Positions 42,351 through 52,611 are shown, numbered from the stretch's first letter. The stretch is DNA of 64,000 nucleotides from Bacteroidales bacterium (GCA_004554455.1 SFMG01000002.1:1-64000), one strand, 5' to 3'. Made by a program: numbers and translations. Notes: generated by a model not told the origin, from the letters alone.

Positions 42351-44831
42351 TCAGAACTGAAGGTCCACCATGACAGGGCGGTGGTCTGAAGGATAGTAGA
42401 AACCGGTAGTGCCCGCCTTGTAGGCAAGCGTCCAGATGTCCATTACGGTGCAGGCGCTCTTCACGTCCCTGTAGAGGGAAGGACTCATATACACATAGTC
42501 TATGCGGGAATTGCCCTGGGTGGAAGAGATGAAATGCCCTTTGTATCCTTCCGCAATGACATCCACATAGTCGGTGTTTTTGAGAATCTCGTCCTGGGTT
42601 ATCAGGGCGGTGGAGGCTTCGTCGAGGTTGTAGAACCAGTTGTCGATACGGGAACGGGAGTTGAAGTCTCCGGCAAAGATCCAGTCGGCCTGCGCGGAAT
42701 ACTCGGATGAGTTCCTGGTGTTGGCGATCACATAGCGCATCTCGTGCTGACGCTGGTAGTCGCCCTCGTGGTTGGCACTGCTGGCTTCGCGGTCCGCCGT
42801 TTTTACCCCATAACCGTAAGACTGGGGCCAGGTGTGGAGGGTTGCCACATATATCTCCCTGCCTCGCACACTTATGCTGTGCAGGCCGGCGCCGTGGGCA
42901 ACTGGCTTGCCGCTCACGTCGGTATCGGTAATCTTCTTCAGCGTGGTGATCGGATATCTGGATGTCACCACCTGAGGGAAGTTGTCACGGAATCCGCCTA
43001 TGGCCGTGTAGCTGTGACCGTAGCGGGCTGCAAGCGCAGGCCAGCCGTCCGGCAGGAAGCGTTCCGCAGCCGGCGCGGAAACGGTGGTGCCGTCCTTGTA
43101 TATGGAAGAAGCCTCACACCATATACATATATCCGGATCGTATTTCTTCACGAATTTCACGAAGTCGTCATAGTTGTTGGCCTGGTCGGCCCACATTCCG
43201 TTCTGTATGTTCCAGCTGAGCACCCTCAGAGTGCCTCTTTCCGGCACAGAGGTCCTTACGAGCCTTATGTTGTCCAGGCAGAAGCCGTGATTTCCGCTAT
43301 AGGAGGAGGCGCTGGTAACATAGAGCGAACTGCTGCTGGTAACTCCGTCCACGTCCACCTCTACATGGTCCCAGGTCTTGGCAGCCGAATGGGAGCCAGC
43401 CTTAGTGAGGTACTCCGCCGGGATGAAGATATGGGAGAGGTTCGCCTTGTAAACCGCGTCGAATTCCGCACGGCTGAGGTCCAGGGCCTGGCCGTTGACA
43501 CGGCAGCCTCTGATGATACCGCCCTCTTCTATCACAATCTCGAGCTTGTCATCGAAGTCGGCCTTGAGGCAGACGTCGAAACTGTAGCGGCCGTTGACAC
43601 TTGTGCCGATGAAAGAAGACTTGCCCGTCTTGACTATGCCCCTGGTCGTGGCGGCTCCGCCGACCTCTATATAACCCGGACGTTCCTGGCAGCGGAAAAG
43701 ATTTATGAAGTCGGCAATGCTCCTGGACTTCACCCAGGATTCGCTCAGCTGATGCGAGCTGGCCACGGTGCGGCGCAGGGCTGAGGTGCTGTTGCACTCA
43801 TCCCAGGTGTTCGACTGGACATATCCGGTGCCGGGGCTGTCGAAACTGACCGGAGAGAAGGATTCCTCATAGCCGCTGAGATCCGTGGAGGAGTCGATGG
43901 TGACTTCGTCCGGTACGGCTGCGAATCCGGGTACGGCTTCTCCTCCCACATAGTCTCCGCCCCACACGAAGTTGTCGAAGCCCTCGTAGTAGAGGAGATC
44001 CTCCTGAGGTTCATATTTCTTATTTATGCTGAGCAGCTCGCCGGGACCGAGGGTCACAGGTTCGGTCGTGAACTCTATCATACGATGACTGGAGTCACAG
44101 ACGCGTATCTCGAATCCCTCGGGATAGACTCCCGGGCATACCATGATGCAGAAGTGCACCGGGCCTGCGCCGGCAAGGGCCGTCCCGCCGTTCTCCGCAG
44201 TGCAGTTGAGATTGGCGAAGGCCAGGCCCCTGGACATGTGGAAGCTCATTTCCGAAGGCTTGAAGGAAACGAGTCCGGCCATCATGGCTTCTCTGCGGTT
44301 CCTCACGTTCACAGAGGTTATCACGGCATCTCCTTCGAGAGCCAGGTCTATCATTGCAAAGGCGTCTTTGAAGATCAGTCTGTTTCCCGTCTCCCTGGAA
44401 TAGGCCGCATAGAGCGGGAAGTCGGGAAGATCGGCATCCGTGATGCCCCGGAACTGGCTGTAAGGGAGCTTCACGTTCTGGATAGCTGAGCCCTCGTACC
44501 ATTTGGACGAAAGACTGTTGGTCCAGACGGCTACGTACTCTCCGGAGAGCGAAGCCTCAACGGTAATACTCTGACTTCCGTCCGCCTCCTTTACCGGAGT
44601 GTAATCCTTTCCGTTCACGTTGATTTTTGTCAGACGGCTCTTCACGCCGGCCGCAGCTCGCGGACCGTCTTCCACCTCGCTGACGAAGAACTTGACCTTT
44701 CCATCCACTATTTCAATATCCGGAATTTCATCCTCCTTGCCTTCGGAAGCATTGGAATTGAGATCCTCGCAGGAGATCGCCGTCAAAGCGAGAAAACATA
44801 GTCCGAACCTGAAAAAATGTATAAAATCCAT
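42351..44831 (-). CDS. endonuclease/exonuclease/phosphatase-fold lipoprotein
   Basis: The 826-residue lipoprotein (Cys21, CEDL) begins with a fimbrillin-like region (about 30-290), followed by a jelly-roll reminiscent of choice-of-anchor J domains ('LLYYEGFDNFVWGGDYVGGE'). From about 535 it has a complete EEP (DNase I-like) catalytic domain: 'LRVLSWNIQNG', a Glu in 'ICIWCEAS', 'FAGDFNSRSRID', and C-terminal 'SRIDYVYMS' and 'YPSDHRPVMVDL' with the catalytic Asp-His. The family cleaves phosphodiesters in DNA or RNA, phosphoinositides or sphingomyelin. As first gene of locus A it gives the best clue to the substrate. Confidence 0.9.
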   Translation of the reverse strand: MDFIHFFRFGLCFLALTAISCEDLNSNASEGKEDEIPDIEIVDGKVKFFVSEVEDGPRAAAGVKSRLTKINVNGKDYTPVKEADGSQSITVEASLSGEYVAVWTNSLSSKWYEGSAIQNVKLPYSQFRGITDADLPDFPLYAAYSRETGNRLIFKDAFAMIDLALEGDAVITSVNVRNRREAMMAGLVSFKPSEMSFHMSRGLAFANLNCTAENGGTALAGAGPVHFCIMVCPGVYPEGFEIRVCDSSHRMIEFTTEPVTLGPGELLSINKKYEPQEDLLYYEGFDNFVWGGDYVGGEAVPGFAAVPDEVTIDSSTDLSGYEESFSPVSFDSPGTGYVQSNTWDECNSTSALRRTVASSHQLSESWVKSRSIADFINLFRCQERPGYIEVGGAATTRGIVKTGKSSFIGTSVNGRYSFDVCLKADFDDKLEIVIEEGGIIRGCRVNGQALDLSRAEFDAVYKANLSHIFIPAEYLTKAGSHSAAKTWDHVEVDVDGVTSSSSLYVTSASSYSGNHGFCLDNIRLVRTSVPERGTLRVLSWNIQNGMWADQANNYDDFVKFVKKYDPDICIWCEASSIYKDGTTVSAPAAERFLPDGWPALAARYGHSYTAIGGFRDNFPQVVTSRYPITTLKKITDTDVSGKPVAHGAGLHSISVRGREIYVATLHTWPQSYGYGVKTADREASSANHEGDYQRQHEMRYVIANTRNSSEYSAQADWIFAGDFNSRSRIDNWFYNLDEASTALITQDEILKNTDYVDVIAEGYKGHFISSTQGNSRIDYVYMSPSLYRDVKSACTVMDIWTLAYKAGTTGFYYPSDHRPVMVDLQF

Positions 44832-44856
44832 GGCCGATGCTTTAAATTTGAGTTTA

Positions 44857-44887
44857 CAAATATAACAAATGTTCCTTGTAATTCAAA
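44857..44887 (-). promoter_or_regulatory. promoter of locus A
   Basis: TTTG (44887-44884), 19 bases, TATATTTG (44864-44857) on the minus strand is a perfect Bacteroidetes promoter. It ends 25 bases before the ATG at 44831. It overlaps the plus-strand promoter at 44876-44906. Confidence 0.75.
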
Positions 44888-44906
44888 CGAGTCGTAAGTA
44901 TATTTG
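44876..44906 (+). promoter_or_regulatory. promoter of the nagB-like/PIG-L and nagB operon
   Basis: TTG (44876-44878), 20 bases, TATATTTG (44899-44906) on the plus strand. The ATG at 44919 would leave a leader of only about 6 bases; the ATG at 44928 would leave about 15. Confidence 0.7.
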
Positions 44907-44918
44907 CAACTCCGATTA

Positions 44919-46805
44919 ATGAAAATTATGAAAGAAAAGCAAATCAGTGACATTCTCCACAGTTACGAGAAAATTCCTGCGGAAATCTGCCCGGACAGCT
45001 ACTGCGCAAGCCGGCAGATTGCCGACATAATCAGTGAGCGGATCAACTCCGCCCATGGTCTCTTCAAGCTTGGCCTGAGCACTGGCAACACCCCCGTTTC
45101 CCTCTTCAGGGAACTGGCAGAGCGCTGCCGCAAGGGTCAGCTTTCCTTCAGGGACGTCGAGATTTTCAGTATCGACGAGTATTATCCGACTACGGCCGGT
45201 TCCCCTCAGAGCCGCAACGTCCGGCTGCACGAAGACTTCCTCAGTCACGTGGATGTCAGGCCCGAGAACGTGCACATTCCTGACGGAAGCGTGCCGAGCT
45301 CACAGCTCACGGACTACTGCGCCACTTTCGATGCTCTCGCAAGATCTCTCGACCTGCTCGTAATAGGCGTTGGAGAGCAGGGTCAGGTCGGCTTCAACGA
45401 GGCCGGCTCCTCCGACAAGAGCCGCACACGCGCCGTACTCCTGTCACACAAGTCACGCAAGAGGCAGGCCCGCAACTTCAACGGCAATCTGGCAGCCACG
45501 CCGGAGTCGGCCATAACTATGGGCATATCCACAATGCTGAGCGCAAAGGAGGTGATACTCATGGCCTGGGGCGAGGGCAAGGCTCAGGCAGTGAAGGACA
45601 TAGTCGAAGGCGAAAGCAGCCCTATGTGTCCGGCCTCCCTGCTGCAGCGCCACGAAAATATATGCTTCTACACCGACACCGACGCTGCGGCACTGCTTAC
45701 GCGCTGCACAGCTCCGTGGCTTGTGAGCAACTGCGACTGGGAGAAGAAAATGATCCGCAAGGCTGTGATATGGCTGTGCGGACAGATGGGAAAACCTATA
45801 CTGAAACTCACTCACCAGGATTATCTGGACCACTCTCTGGGCGAGCTGCTCGAAGAGAAGGGACCGTATGACAAGATTAACATCGAGGTCTTCAATGACC
45901 TCCAGCATACCATCACCGGATGGCCGGGAGGCAAGCCGAATGCCGACGACAGCACCCGCCCCGTGGCTTCGCTTCCTTTCCCGAAGAGGGTTATAATATT
46001 CTCGCCTCATCCTGACGACGACGTGATTTCGATGGGCGGAACGTTCATACGCCTGGTCGAGCAGGGACACGACGTGCACGTGGCCTACCAGACCTCGGGC
46101 AATGTGGCCGTACACGATGACGTGGTGGTGCAGCATATCGACGCCGCGAGGGAACTCGGCTTCGGGGACCGCTGCTCCGAACTCCAGGAAATACTCGCCA
46201 CGAAAGTCCCGGGAGAACCGGAACCGCGCCCTCTTCTGGACCTCAAGGGTGCCATCAGACGCAGCGAGGCAAGGGCCGCCGTACGCTCCTTCGGCCTCAA
46301 TCCGGATACCAACGCCCACTTCCTCAACCTGCCGTTCTACGAGTCCGGCAGCATCAAGAAGAACAGCCGCAGCCAGCTGGACATAGACATAGTCAAGAAA
46401 CTCCTCTGCGAGATAAGGCCTCACCAGATTTACGTGGCCGGCGACCTTGCCGACCCGCACGGAACCCATCGCGTCTGCACCGAGACCGTGTTCGAGGCTA
46501 TAGAACAGCTGAAGGACGAGGCCTGGATGGCGGACTGCCACTGCTGGCTCTACCGCGGGGCCTGGATGGAATGGGAACTGGACAAGGTGGACATGGCTGT
46601 GCCGCTGAGCCCTGACGAGCTCATCAAGAAGCGCCACGCAATCTACCGTCACCTCTCACAGAAGGACATTATGCCTTTCCCTGGAGACGACCCGCGCGAG
46701 TTCTGGCAGAGGGCGGAGGAGCGCACCCAGAACACGGCCAGGCTCTATGATGCGCTGGGAATGGCCGAATATCAGGCAATTGAAGTATTTGTAAAACATT
46801 TCTGA
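44919..46805 (+). CDS. NagB-like domain fused to a PIG-L deacetylase
   Basis: The protein has 628 residues. Residues 1-270 resemble glucosamine-6-phosphate deaminase, with SIDEY (Asp86, equal to Asp72 of E. coli). The ring-opening motif is altered: [12 protein letters not shown] has Gln154 and Gln156 where NagB has Asp141 and His143; the Glu (161) is kept. From about 355 follows a PIG-L/LmbE deacetylase domain, with HPDDD at 364-368 and '[13 protein letters not shown]' supplying the last zinc His. Similar long NagB proteins occur in Bacteroidetes. The deaminase half may be impaired or altered in substrate, while the deacetylase half looks active. nagB follows 4 bases later. The ATG at 44928 is an alternative start. 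Confidence 0.88.
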   Translation: MKIMKEKQISDILHSYEKIPAEICPDSYCASRQIADIISERINSAHGLFKLGLSTGNTPVSLFRELAERCRKGQLSFRDVEIFSIDEYYPTTAGSPQSRNVRLHEDFLSHVDVRPENVHIPDGSVPSSQLTDYCATFDALARSLDLLVIGVGEQGQVGFNEAGSSDKSRTRAVLLSHKSRKRQARNFNGNLAATPESAITMGISTMLSAKEVILMAWGEGKAQAVKDIVEGESSPMCPASLLQRHENICFYTDTDAAALLTRCTAPWLVSNCDWEKKMIRKAVIWLCGQMGKPILKLTHQDYLDHSLGELLEEKGPYDKINIEVFNDLQHTITGWPGGKPNADDSTRPVASLPFPKRVIIFSPHPDDDVISMGGTFIRLVEQGHDVHVAYQTSGNVAVHDDVVVQHIDAARELGFGDRCSELQEILATKVPGEPEPRPLLDLKGAIRRSEARAAVRSFGLNPDTNAHFLNLPFYESGSIKKNSRSQLDIDIVKKLLCEIRPHQIYVAGDLADPHGTHRVCTETVFEAIEQLKDEAWMADCHCWLYRGAWMEWELDKVDMAVPLSPDELIKKRHAIYRHLSQKDIMPFPGDDPREFWQRAEERTQNTARLYDALGMAEYQAIEVFVKHF

Positions 46806-46809
46806 TACA

Positions 46810-47601
46810 ATGAGACTCATTATTGAAAACAACTATGACGCCGGCTCAGTCTGGGCCGCAAAGCACATCGCAGAGGCCATCAGGGCCAAGGCAAAGGTTA
46901 CCGAAGCTCCTTTCGTGCTCGGACTCGCCACAGGTTCCACCCCTATAGGCACCTACGAGGAACTCATCAAGATGTATGACGCCGGAGAGATCTCCTTCAA
47001 GAACGTCATCACCTTCAACATGGACGAGTATGTGGGACTTCCGGTAGAGCATCCGGAGAGCTATCACTCCTTTATGTACCGCTACTTCTTCGACCACGTC
47101 GATGTACCGGCAGAAAACATCAACATTCTCGACGGCAATGCCAAGGACCTCCAGAAGGAGTGCGACGACTATGAGAAGAAGATCCTGGCCGCCGGAGGCA
47201 TCGATCTCTTCCTGGGCGGAGTCGGCGAGGACGGCCATCTCGCTTTCAATGAGCCTTTCTCTTCCCTCCAGTCACGCACAAGGGTGATGGACCTCACCTA
47301 CGACACCCTGCTGGTAAACTCCCGCTTCTTCGACAATGACGTGAACAAGGTGCCTAAGCAGGCAATGTCAGTCGGAGTAGCCACCGTAACCGATGCACGC
47401 GAGGTGCTCGTACTCGCCTTCGGCCACAAGAAGGCACGCGCCCTCCAGATGGCAGTGGAAGGCCCTCTGAGCCACACCTGCACCCTCTCCTCCCTCCAGA
47501 ATCACCCTAACGGAGTGATTGTCTGCGACGAGCTGGCTGCTGGCGAACTCAAGGTCAACACCTACCGCTACTTCAAGGATATAGAGAAAGAGAATCTCTA
47601 G
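46810..47601 (+). CDS. nagB: glucosamine-6-phosphate deaminase
   Basis: NagB converts glucosamine-6-phosphate to fructose-6-phosphate and ammonia. The 263-residue protein aligns residue for residue with the E. coli enzyme at the active site: NMDEY (Asp72) and [13 protein letters not shown] (Asp141, His143, Glu148). Phosphate-binding '[18 protein letters not shown]' is present at 38-55. The gene is co-transcribed with the NagB-like/PIG-L fusion and closed by a terminator. Together they suggest N-acetylglucosamine or glucosamine use, which fits locus B if its substrate carries GlcNAc. Confidence 0.97.
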   Translation: MRLIIENNYDAGSVWAAKHIAEAIRAKAKVTEAPFVLGLATGSTPIGTYEELIKMYDAGEISFKNVITFNMDEYVGLPVEHPESYHSFMYRYFFDHVDVPAENINILDGNAKDLQKECDDYEKKILAAGGIDLFLGGVGEDGHLAFNEPFSSLQSRTRVMDLTYDTLLVNSRFFDNDVNKVPKQAMSVGVATVTDAREVLVLAFGHKKARALQMAVEGPLSHTCTLSSLQNHPNGVIVCDELAAGELKVNTYRYFKDIEKENL

Positions 47602-47622
47602 ACCTCTTTTACGGAGACAATA

Positions 47623-47649
47623 AAAGGGAAGGCTCAATGCCTTCCCTTT
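47623..47649. terminator. bidirectional terminator between nagB and the GDPD gene
   Basis: AAAGGGAAGGC (47623-47633) pairs with GCCTTCCCTTT (47639-47649) around a five-base loop. It is followed by T on the plus strand and by TTTTATT on the minus strand, so it can end both converging transcripts. The GDPD stop codon (47634-47636) lies in the loop. Confidence 0.85.
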
Positions 47650-48596
47650 TTTTCAAGATATCCTATCAGCAGCTCCGGCCGGTCCGTCTGTATCATCGAG
47701 ACCCCTTTCTCCAGGTACTGGTCATAGACCTGGGCCGGGTCGTCGGCTATGTAGGCCGCGTCATCGTCGTTGCCCTCGCCGCCGCAGAGGGATGCCCAGA
47801 TGGTGTTCACCCAGATTTTCGAGCCCTGGTCCAGAATCGTGCGGCATACCTCGTCGAAGAGGCCGTCGTCGTTGCTCTGCCAGCACACCTCGTAGGCCAG
47901 AGGCACCACTCCCCTCTCTATGTAGGAATCGAAGAGGGCCTTGCCCTTCGGCTTCTGTATGTCCACTATAGGCATATACATCATATTGTGCTCGTACCTG
48001 GCCTCGTGCGCGGCGACCACGTCTATGGCCTTCTTGCCCTTGATGAGTATCTGGTCGGTGACTCCGAGTCTTTCGCTGATCTCGAGCACCTGGTCGTAGT
48101 ACTCGTAGCCCTGGTCCACGTTCACGCATATACGGTCCTTGCAGCAGCGCAGGGCCTGCTCGAGGGTAGGCATTTTCACCGTATCGATGGTGACGTTGTG
48201 GGCCCGGTTAAGCGAGAGCATCTGAATCTCGGCATAAGTGAGATCGCTTACCAGCGGGCTCTTGTCCGGCTGGTCCCTGAACACCTTTTTGAAGTTGGTG
48301 CAACGGAGCACGTCGCGGTCGTGGGAGAGTACCAGGACGGAGTCCTTGGTCATCTTGAGATCCAGTTCCATCACATCTGCGCCCATACGTATGATGGATT
48401 CTATGGCGCTGATGGAGTTCTCCGGGAAGTTGCGCCAGTCGCCACGGTGACAGATCACCACCACATATTCGGACTTGGGATTGTGGATCTGGTCCACAAT
48501 CATCTCGGCGCGGTTAGCGTACTTCGGGCTTTCATTGCAGGCAAGGGCCGAAAGAAGGACCAGTGCCGGTAAAAGAATCAGTTTGGCTTTTTTCAT
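47634..48596 (-). CDS. glycerophosphodiester phosphodiesterase lipoprotein
   Basis: The 320-residue GDPD-fold lipoprotein (lipobox SALAC, Cys20) has a complete active site: HRGDW with His50-Arg51, PEN with Glu59, MELDLKMTKD with Glu77 and Asp79 (metal), and SHD with His92. These enzymes cleave glycerophosphodiesters to glycerol-3-phosphate and an alcohol; relatives (GlpQ, PhoD partners) also degrade glycerol teichoic acids. Exported as a lipoprotein and placed last in locus B, behind SusCD and SGNH esterases, it points to an extracellular or periplasmic phosphodiester substrate. The C-terminal 'GVSMIQTDRPELLIGYL' is typical of the family. Confidence 0.92.
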   Translation of the reverse strand: MKKAKLILLPALVLLSALACNESPKYANRAEMIVDQIHNPKSEYVVVICHRGDWRNFPENSISAIESIIRMGADVMELDLKMTKDSVLVLSHDRDVLRCTNFKKVFRDQPDKSPLVSDLTYAEIQMLSLNRAHNVTIDTVKMPTLEQALRCCKDRICVNVDQGYEYYDQVLEISERLGVTDQILIKGKKAIDVVAAHEARYEHNMMYMPIVDIQKPKGKALFDSYIERGVVPLAYEVCWQSNDDGLFDEVCRTILDQGSKIWVNTIWASLCGGEGNDDDAAYIADDPAQVYDQYLEKGVSMIQTDRPELLIGYLEKKGRH

Positions 48597-48632
48597 ATCA
48601 TTGAAACATTAAATGTCATTAGTGATTATCAG

Positions 48633-51600
48633 CTATTTAAGCACAGGGTAATCCCCGGAAAGGTCCCAGATGCCTTCGTCCCAGGACAGGGTCCTGGCCA
48701 GCGAGCTGACCGTGTCCGTTGCGCCTGCAGCCTTTCCGTTGTAAGGACAAAGAAAGGTTTCTTCGCCCGGTTTGACAAGTGGTGCGTCAACGGAAGTGTC
48801 CGGTGTGTCGGTGAGGGTATTGTAGGCCTCGATGCTGTACATATTGAAATTGATGTCCGGACGGCGGTAGCACTGTTTGAGCTCGCAGACATAGTTGGTG
48901 AAACCTACCACGGCTCCGGAGCTGTAGTGGCTGGCCGGGGTCTCGGTTGAGGCTTTGGTGCTGGTGATGGACGGGTTCCAGGCGATGCAGCCGCTGACCT
49001 TTATGTCCCAGTCGGTGCTGAAGGTTCCGGTGCTATTCGGATTGGCGGCGTTGCTGGTACGTGCGGCTATGCCGCCGAGGTTATATACTCCCTCCAGAGT
49101 CATAAGACTGTAGCAGTTGCTTACCCTCGAGCCGGTACAAAGGTCGGACACTATGCCGCCGCAATAGGAGGCGCCACTGATGGAGCCATCGCTCCAGCAG
49201 TTGCTGATATACACTGCCGTGTCCTTTCCTGTGCCGCCACAGATGCCACCGAAGCCGTTGGCGCCGGAGCCCTTCAGTTCGCCGTTGAAGAAACAGCGAT
49301 CGATACTGCTGGATGCATAGCACCTGCCGACTATGCCTCCCACATAGGCCCAATTGGCCTTGGTGCAGGAATGGCTGATGACGCCGGAAGCCGAGCAGTT
49401 GCGTATAGTGGAAGAGCCTGCATTGGCGGCAATCATTCCCGCCGAGGAATTGCTGGTTCCAGCCATCGACAGCGTAGCATTGGTGATATGCACGTTCTCG
49501 ACGGTGGCGCTGAGTATGTTGTCGGCGCTATTGCCATTGTTGCCCAGCCAGACTGCTAGTATGCCGCACTGGCCAGTATTGGACACGGATGCTCCATCTA
49601 TCCGCAGGTTGCGCACGCTGCCGCTGATGAGGCCAAAGATGCTGGCATAGTTGGCGTTGCTGCAGCTGAAACCGCTGATTGTGTGGTTGTTGCCCTCGAA
49701 GTCTATGTTCTTGGGAAGGTTGTCCGTATTGACAGGAGCCCAATTGCTTATGCTGCTCATATCTATATCGCCAGTCAGACTGAAATAACGGGTTTCGCCC
49801 TCGACGAGGGTGGCTCCAATCTGAGTCATATCCCCCGCCGCGCCTATGAGGTAAGGGTCGGAGGCGGTACCGCTGCCCTTCAGGGTGATTTCCGGCGTGA
49901 CAGGACCCACGCCCTCCATAGAAGTCACTTCGAAAGGCTTCTCTATGGCATAACGTGCGGCCTGCAGGGCAACCGGGGCATTCGCATCCGTAATCGGGGT
50001 CCTGTAGGAGCCGTCGGCCGTGCTCTCCTCGAAGGAACGGTAGCTGTTGCCGTCGAGGGTGACGGAGAATTTCGGAGTGATGAGTGACTCGAAAAGCAGG
50101 CAGGATGCGCCGTAACGGGAAATGCCGTAGTCCATGTGGTAGCCGTCGCGGGTAAGGTTCATTTCGTTGTCCAGTTCCGAGCTGCGCAGGTTCTGGAGCA
50201 TTGTTCCGGTGGCGAGGATCTCGTCCACAGGGCTCTCTGCCTGCACTTTCCTGGCCTGGGCCACTATGACCTCGTACATTCCGGCCTGATCGGTCCAGCT
50301 GATATAGGGTTTGGATGCACTGGCTATCTTGTCCATATTGAAATAGGCCTGTGAGAATATATATCCCACTTTCGGCCTTGTGCTCTGGGTACCGCAGACA
50401 TATTCCACGAGATTGCTGATGGCTGTCTTCTCCTCATCTGTCCAGCTCCAGGCGAGGTAATTGCCGGTGTGCTCCTGTATGGTGACTATGTCCCAGCGTC
50501 CGCTCTCGGCCACTTTCTTGATTGAGGCCTTCTGTGCGGCAGTGCTCCACTTGGAATCTCCCGGATTGGCGTAATAGAGGGTGTTGTTGGCCGTCTCGCG
50601 GTCTCTGTAGTACTCGGGGATGGTCCTGCCGCCATAATAGCAGTGGGCCAGGGTGATGTCTTTGAGGCCTGCCGCGGCAATCATTCCCGGAAGGTGCTCC
50701 ACTGCGTCCTTGGTGAAGCTGTTGCCAATGAAGAGTATCCTGAGGGACGCATCCTTCATCTCCGGAAGATCGGCCTCGACCGAGCCGCCTGTGCCCCAAG
50801 GGGAGGAGATTTCGCTGATCTTCGCGAAATTGGTCTCGCTGTAATAGCCTATGTGGCTGAGCCAGGTGTCGGCAGTCAGCTCATGCATAATATGATTGCC
50901 GTCGGAGGCGTAGGTTCCGCAGGCACCGCCGGCATAGCAACCCTTCACCGAAGCGAACTTGCTGAAGTTGGCGCAAAGCAAGCCATGGTATTTCTCATTG
51001 GCTCCTATGACTGTGCCGTAGTTGCCGCCACCGCTCAGAACAACATTGTCCGAGTTGAGCAGGCCCACCATTCCGGCAGTGGTCGTTGCGGCGTCGGAGG
51101 TGGTCACGTTTCCGTAGTTGGTGCAGTCGTCCATCGAGCAGCCGCCGCCCATTATACATGTGAGGTTGGCTATTCTGCCGTTGACGAAGCTGTTGACCTG
51201 GTTACCCCTGTTGACGCAGTAGCGCATCATTGTCTTGGCGTTCATCGTGGCAACTATGCCTGAGGAGCGTCCGCAGCAGGCAGTGATGTCCGCCTTGTTC
51301 TCGCAGCTCTCCACTGTGGTGGTTCCCGTGCCGGCACCGGTGCAGAATGCGGCAATGCCGCCCACCATTGCACCTGTGGCACCGTTCTTCGTGTTAGCCC
51401 CGGCACCCGCCTTGATTGCCGCATTGTTCACGAGAGAGGTCAGGCAGACGGAATTGTCGGAACTGCAGGCGTAGCCCACAAAGACGCCGCAGGCGAAACG
51501 CCTGTTTTCGGTCTCGGTTCCAAGCATCTCCAAAGAAACGTTGTTGACGCAGTTTTCGACTACGGCACCGTTATATGCGGCGCCCACGAGTATTGCGGCG

Positions 51601-52610
51601 TCGGCCTGGGACTTGGCAGAGATTTTCACCAGACTTTCGTCACCCTCTTTTCCGAGGACGAGGTTCTTGACGGTTCCGCCGTCGAGAACGCCGAAGATGC
51701 CCCATACGGAAGCATCCTCAAGCATTACATCGGCAGTGATATTGTAGAGACAGTGACCCTGACCGTTGAAGACTCCCTTGAAGGACGCTCCGCTGTATTC
51801 GTAGCTGCTGTTGGCGTTGGCTACGCTCTCTGGTTTGCCCACAGGCACGAGAGTACAGCCCTTGAGGTCTATGTCGGCCATCAGCACCACCTCGCCGGCG
51901 TCGTTGCAGAAGCGGTCGAGAGAGGCATTGCCATTGACGGCCTCGGCGAAGGCCAGGAAATCTGAGGCTGTATATATACCCTTCTGGGTCTGGCCTTCCT
52001 GCCTTACGATGACGCTCTGTGCCGTACCGCCCTGAGGGGTGAAAGTGATTTCGGCGCTGCGGCTTTCTGACGAGGCATTCCCGGCGACTGCGAAGCTGAG
52101 GGTCTCGCTGGCCACGGCCTTTGAGTCAACTCTGCTGATCCAGTCCACCGGTATATCCACGGTGTAGGAGCTGTTGTAGTCAACTTTCACCACTACGGTG
52201 CCTCCTGCTGCCGTCAGCTCGGCCTTGCCGTCCACGGCGAAGACTATGGTCTCGGCACTCTGGCTGATCTGCACTTCGGCACTGGCCTCGCCTGCCTTGA
52301 AAACTATCCTGGCGCTGCGGGCCGCTGCGGCCTTGCCGGGCTCGGCGCTGTTGTCGCTTACGGATATGTTCACCACGGCATCAGCAGTTCCCTCCGAAGG
52401 GATTACAGTTACCCAGGCGGCATCGCTTTCCGCCTTCCAGGCACGGTTTGCTTTCAGCTCCAGACTCTGTGCCCGGGCTGAAGAGGCTTCGAACTGCAAC
52501 TGATTCCTGTCCAGAACCAGTTTGTCCTGCTCTGCTGGATTGGGCTTCTCACAGGCGGAAAGTCCCAGTGCCAATGAGAGCAGAGAAATAAGGATTGATC
52601 TGGTTTTCAT
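48633..52610 (-). CDS. BACON-GLUG lipoprotein with central DUF4886 (SGNH) domain
   Basis: The 1325-residue lipoprotein (LSAC, Cys20) has two BACON sandwiches (about 25-115 and 120-210), then a module 'FLAFAEAVNGNASLDRFCND' leading into GLUG-type beta-helix repeats (about 250-610). A DUF4886 SGNH esterase domain follows (about 622-860), with GNSFT carrying the Ser (near 630) and 'DGYHMDYG' the His (near 825), then a second GLUG region (about 930-1310). SGNH enzymes remove ester-linked groups such as acetate. The BACON region is nearly identical in DNA to that of the next gene. Next to last in locus B. Confidence 0.85.
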   Translation of the reverse strand: MKTRSILISLLSLALGLSACEKPNPAEQDKLVLDRNQLQFEASSARAQSLELKANRAWKAESDAAWVTVIPSEGTADAVVNISVSDNSAEPGKAAAARSARIVFKAGEASAEVQISQSAETIVFAVDGKAELTAAGGTVVVKVDYNSSYTVDIPVDWISRVDSKAVASETLSFAVAGNASSESRSAEITFTPQGGTAQSVIVRQEGQTQKGIYTASDFLAFAEAVNGNASLDRFCNDAGEVVLMADIDLKGCTLVPVGKPESVANANSSYEYSGASFKGVFNGQGHCLYNITADVMLEDASVWGIFGVLDGGTVKNLVLGKEGDESLVKISAKSQADAAILVGAAYNGAVVENCVNNVSLEMLGTETENRRFACGVFVGYACSSDNSVCLTSLVNNAAIKAGAGANTKNGATGAMVGGIAAFCTGAGTGTTTVESCENKADITACCGRSSGIVATMNAKTMMRYCVNRGNQVNSFVNGRIANLTCIMGGGCSMDDCTNYGNVTTSDAATTTAGMVGLLNSDNVVLSGGGNYGTVIGANEKYHGLLCANFSKFASVKGCYAGGACGTYASDGNHIMHELTADTWLSHIGYYSETNFAKISEISSPWGTGGSVEADLPEMKDASLRILFIGNSFTKDAVEHLPGMIAAAGLKDITLAHCYYGGRTIPEYYRDRETANNTLYYANPGDSKWSTAAQKASIKKVAESGRWDIVTIQEHTGNYLAWSWTDEEKTAISNLVEYVCGTQSTRPKVGYIFSQAYFNMDKIASASKPYISWTDQAGMYEVIVAQARKVQAESPVDEILATGTMLQNLRSSELDNEMNLTRDGYHMDYGISRYGASCLLFESLITPKFSVTLDGNSYRSFEESTADGSYRTPITDANAPVALQAARYAIEKPFEVTSMEGVGPVTPEITLKGSGTASDPYLIGAAGDMTQIGATLVEGETRYFSLTGDIDMSSISNWAPVNTDNLPKNIDFEGNNHTISGFSCSNANYASIFGLISGSVRNLRIDGASVSNTGQCGILAVWLGNNGNSADNILSATVENVHITNATLSMAGTSNSSAGMIAANAGSSTIRNCSASGVISHSCTKANWAYVGGIVGRCYASSSIDRCFFNGELKGSGANGFGGICGGTGKDTAVYISNCWSDGSISGASYCGGIVSDLCTGSRVSNCYSLMTLEGVYNLGGIAARTSNAANPNSTGTFSTDWDIKVSGCIAWNPSITSTKASTETPASHYSSGAVVGFTNYVCELKQCYRRPDINFNMYSIEAYNTLTDTPDTSVDAPLVKPGEETFLCPYNGKAAGATDTVSSLARTLSWDEGIWDLSGDYPVLK

Positions 52611-52611
52611 G

